The position numbers and the translations under genes are program-made. This document shows positions 46,164 to 56,071 of a stretch of 64,000 nt of DNA, one piece after another. Origin of the DNA: Fodinicurvata sp. EGI_FJ10296 (GTDB taxonomy: Bacteria > Pseudomonadota > Alphaproteobacteria > DSM-16000 > Inquilinaceae); contig NZ_JBFCVL010000003.1 in the NCBI RefSeq assembly GCF_040712075.1, positions 62,001-126,000 on the forward strand. The letters run 5' to 3'. The notes beneath the pieces are model-generated. The model searched no databases. It was not told the origin of the DNA and saw nothing but the letters and a program-made list of their open reading frames with translations. Every line of letters starts with the position of its first letter. Within the stretch, counting starts at the first letter, position 1.

Positions 46164-47443
46164 TGACCGACAACAGCTTTTCCTTTGCGACACGGTTGCT
46201 CGACGGCCTGGAGAAGGAAACCGGCGATCCGTCCGGACGGGGCATGACCCGGATCGCCTATGGCCCCGGAGAAGAATTCGCCCATGGCCTTTTCGCCGAA
46301 CTGGCGCGTGAAATCGGGGCAACCGTAATCCACGATGCCGCCGGCAACACGATCGCCCATATCAACGGCAAGGATCCGGCCCTGCCCGTCGTCGTCACGG
46401 GCAGTCATCTGGACAGTGTTCGTCAGGGCGGCAATGTCGACGGCGCCGCTGGCGTGGCGGCGGGGCTTGCCTGCCTGAAAGAAGCCGCCGACCGGCCCGG
46501 CGAACGCGGGCTGTCGGTCGTCGCCTTCCGGGGTGAGGAAAGCTGCTGGTTTCCGCATTCATATATCGGCTCGCGCATGGCGCTGGGCCGTCTGCCGGCC
46601 GAACAGCTCGAACTGCTGCGCCGGTCCGATACCGGCCGCACGCTGGCCTCTCATATCGATGAATGCGGCTATGATTCAGCGGCGGTCAAACGCGGCGAAG
46701 CGCTCCTGACACCTGAGAAGATCGACAGCTTTTTCGAAATGCATATCGAGCAAGGGCCGGTTCTGGAAACGGCGGGAATTCCGGTCGGCGTGGTGAGCGC
46801 AATTGCCGGCGGCCATCGCTTCCGTGACATGACGGTAACGGGCGTCTGGGCCCATGCCGGTGCGGAACCCCGGACCTATCGGCACGACGCCATGGCCGCC
46901 ACAGCCGCCTTCATCGACCAAACGAACACCATCTGGCGGGGGATGGAGGAAGACGGCGACTTTCTTCTGGTCACGTTCGGAATCGTTCAAACGGATCCCG
47001 AACTGAACGCGTTCAGCCGCATTCCCGGAAAGGTCAATGTGACCATCGATATCCGGGCCATCGAGGCGGAGGCCCTGAAGCGATTCATGGACCGGCTATA
47101 CACCTTGATCGACACGATTTCAGAGACGTTCGGTGTCGACTTCAAGATTGGCGGTGACAGTGGGCCGCCGATCCGCGCCATGGACGATGGTCTGGTGGCT
47201 TTGCTGGAGAAAAGCGCCGACGAAGCCGACATCAAGACCCTGACCATGCCCAGCGGTGCCGGCCATGATGCGGCGGCCTTTTCCGAGGCCGGTATCCCAA
47301 CGGCCATGGTCTTCATTCGAAGCCAGAATGGCAGCCACAACCCGGATGAGTCGATGCGGATCGACGATTTCCGCCTGGCCTGCGAGGTGATGGGCCGGGC
47401 CATCGCCAGGCGCCGGGAACGCCGGCATGGATCGGGAGAATAG
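46160..47443 (+). CDS. M20-family Zn-dependent hydantoinase/carbamoylase hydrolase
   Basis: 427 aa. Binuclear-metal M20 hydrolase: GSHLDSVRQGGNVDGAAGV near 95, RGEESCWFPHSYIGSR near 140, HIEQGPVLETAG near 195, GAGHDAAAFSEAG near 370 and the final His-containing SHNPDES. This is the allantoate amidohydrolase / N-carbamoyl-L-amino acid hydrolase / beta-ureidopropionase group; a fine substrate assignment is not possible. It overlaps the preceding amidohydrolase by 4 bp, and the two probably act in sequence on a cyclic ureide or pyrimidine. No substrate-binding or regulatory gene for this pair is adjacent except the Dpp system on the other strand. Confidence 0.88.
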   Translation: MMTDNSFSFATRLLDGLEKETGDPSGRGMTRIAYGPGEEFAHGLFAELAREIGATVIHDAAGNTIAHINGKDPALPVVVTGSHLDSVRQGGNVDGAAGVAAGLACLKEAADRPGERGLSVVAFRGEESCWFPHSYIGSRMALGRLPAEQLELLRRSDTGRTLASHIDECGYDSAAVKRGEALLTPEKIDSFFEMHIEQGPVLETAGIPVGVVSAIAGGHRFRDMTVTGVWAHAGAEPRTYRHDAMAATAAFIDQTNTIWRGMEEDGDFLLVTFGIVQTDPELNAFSRIPGKVNVTIDIRAIEAEALKRFMDRLYTLIDTISETFGVDFKIGGDSGPPIRAMDDGLVALLEKSADEADIKTLTMPSGAGHDAAAFSEAGIPTAMVFIRSQNGSHNPDESMRIDDFRLACEVMGRAIARRRERRHGSGE

Positions 47444-47500
47444 TCTTTGCATACCACAAGATGCTCAGTTAGACAGACCATGCAACATTAGGATTAAGTT

Positions 47501-47575
47501 ATGCATAGTTTGATCTATCTCGTCGGGCTCGTCGTCGTCGTCTTTTTCATCCTGTCCTTTCTGGGGCTGGTCTGA
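47501..47575 (+). CDS. Small single-helix membrane protein, 24 aa
   Basis: The frame from the ATG at 47501 encodes 24 residues forming one Leu/Val-rich helix (LIYLVGLVVVVFFILSFLGL) flanked by a short polar head. AGGA lies 7 nt upstream, a good ribosome binding site. Similar very short hydrophobic proteins are widespread in alphaproteobacteria. It is 57 bp after the carbamoylase gene. The assignment rests on composition and RBS only. Confidence 0.55.
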   Translation: MHSLIYLVGLVVVVFFILSFLGLV

Positions 47576-47758
47576 CCCCAGTGCCCACCTTTGATCGTCC
47601 TTCCGGATAGGCGCGGTTCGCGTTTCATCCGTGGGAAGTTTCTGCACCAGATCCCGGGTCAGCAATGCGTCACTCCGTGCCGCACAGCACCCGGGAATTG
47701 GTCAGGGTGGCGGCTGGTCCGGGACAGGGATTTCGTGCGGCATCGCGGCCTTTTCCCC

Positions 47759-47932
47759 TCACCCCCCGAACAGCGCCCAGACCACGGTCAGGGCGAGCAG
47801 CAGCAGCAGGCCGACCAGCCCCACCACGCCCCCAAGGCGTTTCTGCGGCTGTGCCGCGCCGCAGTGCTGGCAGGTCGCGGCATAGCGGTTGACCGGTCGG
47901 CCGCAGCTAAGGCAGTGGGTCGGGCGCGTCAT
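47759..47932 (-). CDS. Small zinc-ribbon membrane protein, 57 aa
   Basis: A short gene on the minus strand with CLSCGRP near residue 7 and CQHCGAA near residue 21 (two CxxC pairs, a zinc-ribbon), followed by one hydrophobic helix (VVGLVGLLLLLALTVVWAL). A membrane-anchored zinc-ribbon is therefore predicted, facing the cytoplasm at its N-terminus. It lies 15 bp after the ArgE-like gene in the same orientation and is probably cotranscribed with it. Function unknown. Confidence 0.75.
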   Translation of the reverse strand: MTRPTHCLSCGRPVNRYAATCQHCGAAQPQKRLGGVVGLVGLLLLLALTVVWALFGG

Positions 47933-47947
47933 CAGTCCGGCGCCAGT

Positions 47948-49081
47948 CTACGCGACATGGTCCAGCCCCAGGCGCACGAAATAATCGGTGCAGGCGTCAA
48001 TGGCGTCGACGTCACAGTATTCGTCGGTCTGATGCGCCATGGCCATGGGGCCCGGCCCCATGATCAGCGTCGGCGGGTTGCCGCAGGCCGGTTTCAGGAC
48101 GGAGGCATCGGTGAAATAGGTCGCGGTCTCGACCGATGGCGACCGGCCGAAATCCTGCGCCCATAATTCAAACGCCCGCTGCATCCAGGGCGTTTCGGGA
48201 TCGGTATAGACATGGTCCATGTCGGTCAGTGTCGTGAAACGCGCCGCCCCTTCCAGCACGGCATCGAGCTGCATTCGCGCCTCGGCGTTGGTCTGACCGA
48301 CGACGGTGCGGATATCGACACCGATTTCGGCGGAATCGGGCACGGAGTTGATATTCAGCCCGGCTGACATGGTGCCGACATTCAGGCTCAGCCCGCCCAT
48401 CACGGGGTGGGGCGAAACGCCGAAGGCGAACTGCTGCAGTTTCGTCACCGCCGCGCAGGCCTTGAAGATCGCGTTGTCGCCCTTTTCCGGCATCGAGCCA
48501 TGAGCGGTAACGCCCTCGAAGCCGAGCGTCAGCCACAGCGCGCCCTTGTGCCCGACCATCGGGCGGTTGTCGGTCGGCTCGGCGACCACCAGTGCCCCCA
48601 GTTGCGGCAAAGCGCCCGGCGTCCGGGCCAGATGCATAACACCCTCGCATCCCGTTTCCTCACCGGCGCTGATGACAAGCACGACGTCGGCGCGCCGGCC
48701 GCTGCGCTGGGACAGCGCCAGACCCGCAAGCACGCAAGCGGCGACACCGCTTTTCATGTCGCTGGATCCGCGCCCATACAGGCGCCCGTCGCGCACCTCA
48801 CCGGCAAACGGGTCGACCGACCATGGGGCACGGCCCAGTGGCACCGTGTCGACATGACCGGAATAGGCGATCGGCGCCCTGTCGGCGGGACCATCGGCCG
48901 GCAGCGTCGCCACCAGGCTGGGCCGTCCGGGCGCGAACTCGTGAAATGCCAGATCGAATCCGGCAGGCTTCAGCAGACCGGCGATATGCTCGACGCAAGG
49001 ACGCTCGTTGCCCGGCGGGCTCACGGTATCGAAGGCGAGGAGGTCGCGGGTGAGGGTCAGTCCGCTCGGCGCCGTCGTCAT
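47948..49081 (-). CDS. ArgE/DapE-family M20 deacylase (acetylornithine deacetylase-like)
   Basis: 377 aa. Metal and catalytic residues: SGHVDTVPLG (His, Asp), YGRGSSDMKSG (Asp), SAGEETGCEG (Glu-Glu) and the C-terminal His in MAHQTDEYCD. It removes an acyl group from an N-acyl amino acid or splits a small peptide; ArgE is the classical member. The start is the ATG at 49079-49081 with a GGAG at a good distance; the open frame upstream overlaps dppF. Position at the 3' end of a Dpp-type peptide transporter operon suggests it hydrolyses the imported dipeptide or acylated amino acid. Confidence 0.88.
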   Translation of the reverse strand: MTTAPSGLTLTRDLLAFDTVSPPGNERPCVEHIAGLLKPAGFDLAFHEFAPGRPSLVATLPADGPADRAPIAYSGHVDTVPLGRAPWSVDPFAGEVRDGRLYGRGSSDMKSGVAACVLAGLALSQRSGRRADVVLVISAGEETGCEGVMHLARTPGALPQLGALVVAEPTDNRPMVGHKGALWLTLGFEGVTAHGSMPEKGDNAIFKACAAVTKLQQFAFGVSPHPVMGGLSLNVGTMSAGLNINSVPDSAEIGVDIRTVVGQTNAEARMQLDAVLEGAARFTTLTDMDHVYTDPETPWMQRAFELWAQDFGRSPSVETATYFTDASVLKPACGNPPTLIMGPGPMAMAHQTDEYCDVDAIDACTDYFVRLGLDHVA

Positions 49082-49119
49082 ATCGAATTCTCCGTCTTCG
49101 TTATTGCCGCCGCCGGCCG

Positions 49120-50147
49120 CTAGCGCAGGTGGCAGGCCGCCTGATGGCCGGGCGCGACTTCCCGCAGCAGCGGTTCCTCTTCGAAACAGCGCTTTACGGC
49201 ATAGGGGCAGCGGGTGTTGAAATGGCATCCTCTGGGTGGATTCATCGGGCTGGGGACGTCGCCCGTCAGGATCGTGCGTTTGCCGCGCCGGCGCGGATTG
49301 GGCAGCGGCGCCGCCGCCAGCAGGGCTTCGGTGTAGGGATGCTGCGGATTCTTGAACAGGCTGCGCTTGTCGGTGATCTCGACGACCCGACCCAGATACA
49401 TGACGGCAATGCGGTGGCTGATGTGTTGAACCACGGCCAGATCATGCGCGATGAACAGGTAAGACAGATTGAACTCTTCCTGCAGGTCCATCATCAGGTT
49501 GATGACCTGAGCCTGAACCGAAACGTCCAGCGCCGACACCGGTTCGTCGGCAATGATCAGTTCCGGGTTCAGGGCCAGCGCCCGTGCTATGCCCAGCCGC
49601 TGGCGCTGACCGCCGGAGAACTCGTGCGGATAGCGATGGAGAAAGTCCTGGCGCAATCCGACGCGCTCGAAGAGCGCCGCCGCCCGCTCGGCCCGTACCT
49701 TTGCCGACGCCCCCTCGGGATAATTGCCCAGCGGTTCGGCAACGATGTCCCGCGCGCGCATGCGCTGATTGAGCGAGGCATACGGGTCCTGAAAAATGAC
49801 CTGCATCTGGCGCCGATACGGATGCATCTGCGCCCGGCTGAACCGCGTGATGTCGTGCCCGTTCAGCCGGATCTCGCCCGATGTCGGCTCGATCAGCTTC
49901 AGGATTGTCTTGCCCGCCGTCGACTTGCCGCAACCGGACTCTCCGACCACGCCCAGCGTCTCGCCCCGGGCGACGGAAAAGCTGATACCGTCGACGGCAT
50001 AGACGCGCGCGGACTCCCGCCCGAACAGGCCGCTGGTGATCGGGAAATGCTTTTTCAGGTTGCGCACGTCCAGCAGCGGCGGTTCGGGCGCGGCGGCGCC
50101 CTGTGCGCGCGGGCCGGTCGTCGCGTCGATGGTTTCGGTATCCATGC

Positions 50148-50151
<4 letters not shown>
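49120..50151 (-). CDS. dppF: Dipeptide/oligopeptide ABC transporter ATP-binding protein
   Basis: 343 aa. Walker [16 protein letters not shown] (near 70), signature [16 protein letters not shown], Walker [13 protein letters not shown], and the C-terminal Cys-containing extension typical of DppF/OppF ([19 protein letters not shown]). Second ATPase of the peptide transporter. The start is the ATG at 50149-50151, overlapping the dppD stop (ATGA). The open frame upstream lies within dppD. Confidence 0.93.
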
Positions 50152-51215
<1,064 letters not shown>

Positions 51216-51251
51216 GAATGTCGGACCTTTCACCTGTTCGTCACGCTGTCG

Positions 51252-52136
51252 TCAGACGCGCCGCGCCATGCGGGGGTCGAGGCTGTCGCGCAGGCCGTCG
51301 CCGAAGGTATTGATGGCGAAGACGGTGATCGCGAGGAACAGCCCCGGAAACAGGATGATTGCGAAGTTCGAATGAAAATACATGCGTCCTTCGGCCATGA
51401 TGTTGCCCCAGCTCGGGATCTCCGGCGGCGTGCCGGCGCCGACAAAGCTGAGATAAGCTTCGAAGATGACCGCTTGCGCGCAGATATACGTGGCCTGGAC
51501 GATCAACGGCGGCACCGCGTTGGGCAGGATGTGCCGCAGCAGGATCTTCCAGGTCGGCGTTCCCGATGCGACGGCGGCCTGAACGAACAGCTGATCGCGC
51601 AGCATCAGCACGACCGAGCGCACCAGCCGCACCACCCTCGGCACCTCGGGGATGGTCAGCGCGAGGATGACGTTGGGCACGTTGCTGCCCCACAGCGCCA
51701 CCAGCGCAATGGCCAGCAGGATCGCCGGGATCGACATCAGCGCATCCATCAGCCGCATGACGACGGCGTCGACATGGCGGTTGAAACCGCTGGCAAGGCC
51801 GATGGCGAGGCCGAGCACGGTTGACAGGAACGCGACGCTCAACCCGACCACCAGCGAGATCTGGCCGCCGTGAAGGACCCGGCTGAACAGATCGCGGCCA
51901 TACATATCGGTGCCGAACCAGTTGCTGGCGCTGGCGCCCTGCAGCCGGTCGATGGCGTTCTGCCGCAGCGGATCCGCGACGCCGAAATACGGCCCGACGA
52001 ACGACGCGAACGCCATGATGAACAGCACCACCAGGCCGAACAGCATGGTCGGATTGCGGCGCAGGCCGTCGCCCATGGAGGCGAAGGTTTCGGCCACCCG
52101 GCTGGACACCGTCAGGTCCCTTGTCTCGGCGCTCAT
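51252..52136 (-). CDS. dppC: Dipeptide ABC transporter permease
   Basis: 294-aa polytopic membrane protein with about 6 helices ([20 protein letters not shown] at the first). The EAA-type cytoplasmic loop and LGTD-like motif ([17 protein letters not shown]) are typical of DppC. It lies 9 bp after dppB and forms the translocation channel with it. Confidence 0.93.
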   Translation of the reverse strand: MSAETRDLTVSSRVAETFASMGDGLRRNPTMLFGLVVLFIMAFASFVGPYFGVADPLRQNAIDRLQGASASNWFGTDMYGRDLFSRVLHGGQISLVVGLSVAFLSTVLGLAIGLASGFNRHVDAVVMRLMDALMSIPAILLAIALVALWGSNVPNVILALTIPEVPRVVRLVRSVVLMLRDQLFVQAAVASGTPTWKILLRHILPNAVPPLIVQATYICAQAVIFEAYLSFVGAGTPPEIPSWGNIMAEGRMYFHSNFAIILFPGLFLAITVFAINTFGDGLRDSLDPRMARRV

Positions 52137-52145
52137 GCGTTGGCC

Positions 52146-53087
52146 TCAGTACCGGATGCGGGGATCGAACAGGACATAGCTGAGATCCACCAGAAGATTG
52201 AGCAGGACATAGGCGAAGGAGAACACGAGGATCACGGCCTGGATGACGGGATAATCGGTCCTGAGCACCGCATCGACGGTCAGCCGCCCCAGCCCGGGGA
52301 TCGCGAACACGCTTTCGGTCACCACCACACCCCCGATCAGCAGCGCGACGCCGAGACCGATCGTGGTCACGATCGGCACCATGGCGTTTTTCAGCGCGTG
52401 CTTGATCAGCACCTTGTGTGTCGGCACGCCCTTGGCATAGGCGGTGCGGATATAATCCTCGTTCAGCACTTCCAGCATCGTCGCCCGGGTCATGCGCGCA
52501 ATCAGCGCCATGTAGACAACCCCCAGCGTGATCGCCGGCAGCGTGATATGAAGCAGAAATTCCCATGGGTTGACGAACAGGCTGGTATAGCCCTGCACCG
52601 GAAACCAGCCGAGTTGCATCGATCCGCCGGCAATAAGGAAATAGCCCAGCACGAAGACCGGCATCGAAAAGCCCATGACGGCAAACGCCATGACGATCCG
52701 GTCCAGCCAGCCGCCCGCCTTCCAGGCGGCGATGACACCCAGTGGTATGGCGCAGGTGACCGCGATGGCGATCGTGCACAGGGTCAGCAGCAGCGTCGGC
52801 TCCACCCTTTGACCGATCAGCCGGGTGACCGGCAGGCCCGAATAGATCGAGGTGCCGAGGTCGCCCTGCAGCAGCGAGCCCAGCCAGCTGCCGAACTGCA
52901 CGATCAGGGGCTGATGAAGCCCCAGCTGACGGCGGATCTCCTCGACCTCTTCCGGTCCGGCGAAGTCACCGGCGATGATCACCGCCGGGTCGCCCGGACT
53001 CATATGGAGCATCAGGAACACGAAGACCGCCACTATCCCCATGATGGGGATAGTGGCCAGGACGCGTCGAATGACATAGGCAAGCAT
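52146..53087 (-). CDS. dppB: Dipeptide ABC transporter permease
   Basis: 313-aa polytopic membrane protein. The N-terminus begins VIRRVLATIPIMGIVAVFVF as in DppB; the EAA loop is RTAYAKGVPTHKVLIKHALK. The C-terminal helix carries VLFDPRIRY. It lies 65 bp after dppA. Start is the ATG at 53085-53087. Confidence 0.94.
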   Translation of the reverse strand: MLAYVIRRVLATIPIMGIVAVFVFLMLHMSPGDPAVIIAGDFAGPEEVEEIRRQLGLHQPLIVQFGSWLGSLLQGDLGTSIYSGLPVTRLIGQRVEPTLLLTLCTIAIAVTCAIPLGVIAAWKAGGWLDRIVMAFAVMGFSMPVFVLGYFLIAGGSMQLGWFPVQGYTSLFVNPWEFLLHITLPAITLGVVYMALIARMTRATMLEVLNEDYIRTAYAKGVPTHKVLIKHALKNAMVPIVTTIGLGVALLIGGVVVTESVFAIPGLGRLTVDAVLRTDYPVIQAVILVFSFAYVLLNLLVDLSYVLFDPRIRY

Positions 53088-53152
53088 GCGGCTTTGTTAC
53101 CCTTGTCTGGTCATGGAGTGCGACGGCGCCCTATGGGTCTTCATCCGGGGGG

Positions 53153-54781
53153 TCATTCGACTTCGATGTTCCAGAAGAACGGCACCGGCGTGTTCATGAC
53201 GCCCGTCACGTTATCCCGATAGGCTGTCGGCTGATAGTACTGACCGGTCGGGATATAGGGGACGAAGTCGTACAGTTCCTGCTGCAGTTCTTCCACGACC
53301 GCCATCTGGGCGTCGAAGCCCTCGGCCCGGGCGAAATCGTCGCGAAGCTGTTCGATCGTTTCGTTCTCGGGCCAGCCGAACCAGGCATCGTCGCCGGAAC
53401 CGGAAACCGAGATGTTGCTGATCGGGTTCAGCTGATCGACGGCCAGCCACCAGGTCGGGAAGATGTTCCAGCCACCCTCCTCCGGCGCCTCGCGAACGGC
53501 CCGGCGCGAGGTCATGGTCGCCCAGTCCATGGCGACCAGCCGTACATTCATGCCGATTTCGCGCAGCGCCTGCGCCGTGACCAGCGCCTGACCGTGGGCC
53601 ACGGGAGTGTCGGTCGGATCCAGGATCAGCACCTCGCGGCCATCGTAATCCGACTGTTCGAGCAGCGCGCGCGCCTCGTCCAGGTTCTTTTCCTCAAGCG
53701 GCTCGCTGCCGACATCCGTTTCGTACGGGCCGCCGCACATGAAATAGGCACCGCAGAATTCCTCGAAATATTCCGGATTGCCCAGGATGGCGTACATGTA
53801 ATCGCTTTGCTGAACCGCCATCATCAGCGCGCGGCGGGCGTAGACGTCATCGAAAGGCGGGTGCAGGAAGTTCGGCCGGATGACGCCCTGCGATCCCAGA
53901 GGATCGATCAGCTCGATGTTGATCCCCGAGTCCTGTTCCAGCATCGGCAGAAGATCGACCGGCGGTTCCTCGTAATAATCGACCTCGCCGGCCAGCAGCG
54001 CCTGGGTCGCCGTGGACGCATCGGGGATGTAATGCCACTCGACCCGGTCGACATTGGCAACCTTGCCGCCGGCCGCATAACTGGCGGGTTCGTCGCGCGG
54101 GACATAGTCCTCGAAACGCTCGTAGACGACCCGGTTGCCCGGCTGCCATTCCTCCTCCACGAAGCGGAACGGGCCGGAGCCGATAACCTCCTCGATCTGC
54201 GTGTTGGGGTCCGTCTCGGCCAGGCGTTGCGGCATGATGAACGGAACGTTCGACGAGATCTTGCCCAGCGATTCCAGCACCAGGCCATACGGTTCAGACA
54301 GCGTCAGCGTGAATGTCAGGTCGTCCACGGATTCGATGGAGTCCGTGAAATCCATCAGCTTCTGGCCCATGCCGTCGCGCGCCGCCCAGCGCTCCAGCGA
54401 CGCGACCGCATCGTCCGCGGTCACCGGCGCGCCGTCGTGGAACGTCATGCCTTCGCGCAGGGTGAAGGTATAGACCAGACCGTCGTCGCTCACCTCGTGG
54501 GTGTCGACCATCTGCGGCTGCACTTCGAGATTTTCGTCCAGGGCGAACAGCGTGTCCCAGACGAGATAGCCGTGATTGCGCGTGATATAGGCCGTCGTCC
54601 AGATCGGGTCGATGTTGCGCAGATCGGCGTGCGGCACGATGCGCAGAACGGACTCCTCGTCATCCGCCACCGCGGGTGTCGCCAGCGTGGCCGCCGCGAC
54701 CAGCGGAACGGCAAGCAAACTCGCGCCCAGCATGGTTCTCAGGCCAGACGAGGGAGTCCGACTGCGAAGACTGTACGTCAT
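53153..54781 (-). CDS. Dipeptide ABC transporter substrate-binding protein
   Basis: 542-aa extracytoplasmic binding protein, family 5. The N-terminus has a Sec-type signal: basic head, hydrophobic core (MLGASLLAVPLVAAATLA), likely cleaved after AVA near residue 40. Family features: RNIDPIWTTAYITRNHGYLV, TFTLREGMTFHDGAPVTADD, and IIGSGPF-like VIGSGPFRFVE. It captures dipeptides, oligopeptides or other related solutes. The start is the ATG at 54779-54781; upstream frame (54811) would add only 10 Arg-rich residues. Candidate operator at 54807-54831 sits just upstream. Confidence 0.93.
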   Translation of the reverse strand: MTYSLRSRTPSSGLRTMLGASLLAVPLVAAATLATPAVADDEESVLRIVPHADLRNIDPIWTTAYITRNHGYLVWDTLFALDENLEVQPQMVDTHEVSDDGLVYTFTLREGMTFHDGAPVTADDAVASLERWAARDGMGQKLMDFTDSIESVDDLTFTLTLSEPYGLVLESLGKISSNVPFIMPQRLAETDPNTQIEEVIGSGPFRFVEEEWQPGNRVVYERFEDYVPRDEPASYAAGGKVANVDRVEWHYIPDASTATQALLAGEVDYYEEPPVDLLPMLEQDSGINIELIDPLGSQGVIRPNFLHPPFDDVYARRALMMAVQQSDYMYAILGNPEYFEEFCGAYFMCGGPYETDVGSEPLEEKNLDEARALLEQSDYDGREVLILDPTDTPVAHGQALVTAQALREIGMNVRLVAMDWATMTSRRAVREAPEEGGWNIFPTWWLAVDQLNPISNISVSGSGDDAWFGWPENETIEQLRDDFARAEGFDAQMAVVEELQQELYDFVPYIPTGQYYQPTAYRDNVTGVMNTPVPFFWNIEVE

Positions 54782-54806
54782 AATCCGCCTCCTTGTTCGT
54801 TTCGTT

Positions 54807-54831
54807 CTCATTGAACCTGGCTGGCAATGAG
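54807..54831. promoter_or_regulatory. Inverted repeat upstream of the peptide transporter operon
   Basis: CTCATTG (54807-54813) and CAATGAG (54825-54831) are perfect 7-bp arms with an 11-bp spacer, located 26 bp before the binding protein start in the 260-bp divergent region shared with the XRE-cupin gene. A two-fold symmetric site of this kind suits a dimeric helix-turn-helix regulator. Confidence 0.5.
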
Positions 54832-55041
54832 GAGCCTTCGCCCCCTGGTTGCCGACCCGATCCCGGACGATCGTTCATCGAGTTTCTCATTCACCCGTAC
54901 CATCGTACCGCGACATGATGCAAGTCACTTTCCCGCAGGGCAATGCCATTGACAAGCAGCGACCGGCACCGGTTATTTTGCCGACTGCAGGTCCGCTTCT
55001 GCGGGGCCGACACCCATGACGACCGCAACCGGGGCAATGGA

Positions 55042-55689
55042 ATGAACCGCGCTTCAAGGGCCGAAAGCCGGGATACCGGGGAGGATGAAGGGGTCGTCGA
55101 GGGGCCGGTGGGCGAAGCGAATCCGCCCGACGCCATCGATATCGGAACACGGCTGAAGCATGCGCGCCGGGTGCGTGGATTGAGCCTCAAGGAGGTTGCA
55201 TCCAGCGCTGGCTGTTCGGAAGGCTATCTGTCGAAGATCGAGAACAACAAGGGCGCACCGTCCCTGACCATGCTCCACCGCATCGTCCGGGTACTCGGCA
55301 TCAATCTGGGATCATTGTTCGAGAACGCCGACAAGCCGCCGGATGCCGTGCTGCGCCAGGGCCGCCGGCCAGTGGTCGATCTCGACCCGCTGCGCCGGGG
55401 CGACGGCCTGAAGCTGGAACGCATCGTGCCCTATTCGGAACGGCACCTGCTCCAGTGCAATATTCATATCATCGAACCCGGCGGCGGCAGCGACGGCCAG
55501 ATCCAGCACGAGGGCGAGGAGGTCGGCTATGTCCTGTCAGGCCGGATCGAACTGCACCTCGACACCGAAACCCATATCCTGACGCCGGGCGACGCGTTCT
55601 ATTTCCCGTCGGTGCGGCTGCACGGATACCGCAACATCGGCGACGACGAAGCCCGCATCCTGTGGGTCAACACACCGCCGACGTTCTGA
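55042..55689 (+). CDS. XRE-family regulator with C-terminal cupin domain
   Basis: 215 aa. Helix-turn-helix at about 33-90 (GTRLKHARRVRGLSLKEVAS, AGCSEGYLSKIENNKGAPS) and a C-terminal cupin at about 140-205 (GSDGQIQHEGEEVGYVLSGR, PGDAFYFPSVRLHGYRNIG). XRE-cupin regulators typically sense small amino-acid-like or polyamine ligands through the cupin. The position divergent from the Dpp operon makes it its probable regulator. Start ATG at 55042, with a purine-rich stretch upstream; the 33-residue N-terminal extension in the frame is not needed. Confidence 0.9.
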   Translation: MNRASRAESRDTGEDEGVVEGPVGEANPPDAIDIGTRLKHARRVRGLSLKEVASSAGCSEGYLSKIENNKGAPSLTMLHRIVRVLGINLGSLFENADKPPDAVLRQGRRPVVDLDPLRRGDGLKLERIVPYSERHLLQCNIHIIEPGGGSDGQIQHEGEEVGYVLSGRIELHLDTETHILTPGDAFYFPSVRLHGYRNIGDDEARILWVNTPPTF

Positions 55690-55762
55690 CAGAACCGTCA
55701 ACCGGCGGGGAACGGGCAAACCTGTCCCCGCGCCCGACGGCAGGCGCTGATTCAACGCGGTG

Positions 55763-56068
55763 TCAAAGCGGCAGATCCATGATCAGCGCGTGATACTGGG
55801 CGCCATAGATGTCGCTGTCGGTCAACGATCCCGATGAAGCCGCACGCGGGAACGTGATCTTAACGGCGTTCGCCTTTTCATAGAAGATGACGGCCACTGC
55901 CCCTTTTTCGCAGTGGAGCAGGGTTTCCAGCTTTTCGGCCCCGAACAGATCGCTATTCCTGAACCGTTCGAAATCGGTCTGGTCCTTGAAAATGACGTCG
56001 ATCGTCGCGAGGAAAGCGCCCGCGTTCTTCGATCGCACCGTCGTGGCAACATCCTTGAGGCGCGGCAT
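55763..56068 (-). CDS. DUF4387 family protein
   Basis: 101 aa. Short protein of DUF4387, which often accompanies AtuA-like (DUF1446) proteins. Conserved pattern: LKDVATTVRSKNAGAFLATI at the N-terminus, VIFKDQTDFERFRNSDLFG in the middle and AVIFYEKANAVKITFPR near the end. It lies 3 bp after the AtuA-like gene and was presumably cotranscribed with it. Its function is unknown; cooperation with AtuA-like proteins is inferred from co-occurrence. Confidence 0.8.
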   Translation of the reverse strand: MPRLKDVATTVRSKNAGAFLATIDVIFKDQTDFERFRNSDLFGAEKLETLLHCEKGAVAVIFYEKANAVKITFPRAASSGSLTDSDIYGAQYHALIMDLPL

Positions 56069-56071
56069 TCG

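Noticed and set aside
53594-54814. Plus-strand 406-residue frame opposite the peptide-binding protein
   Set aside because: Antisense shadow; the opposite strand has the signal peptide and family motifs.
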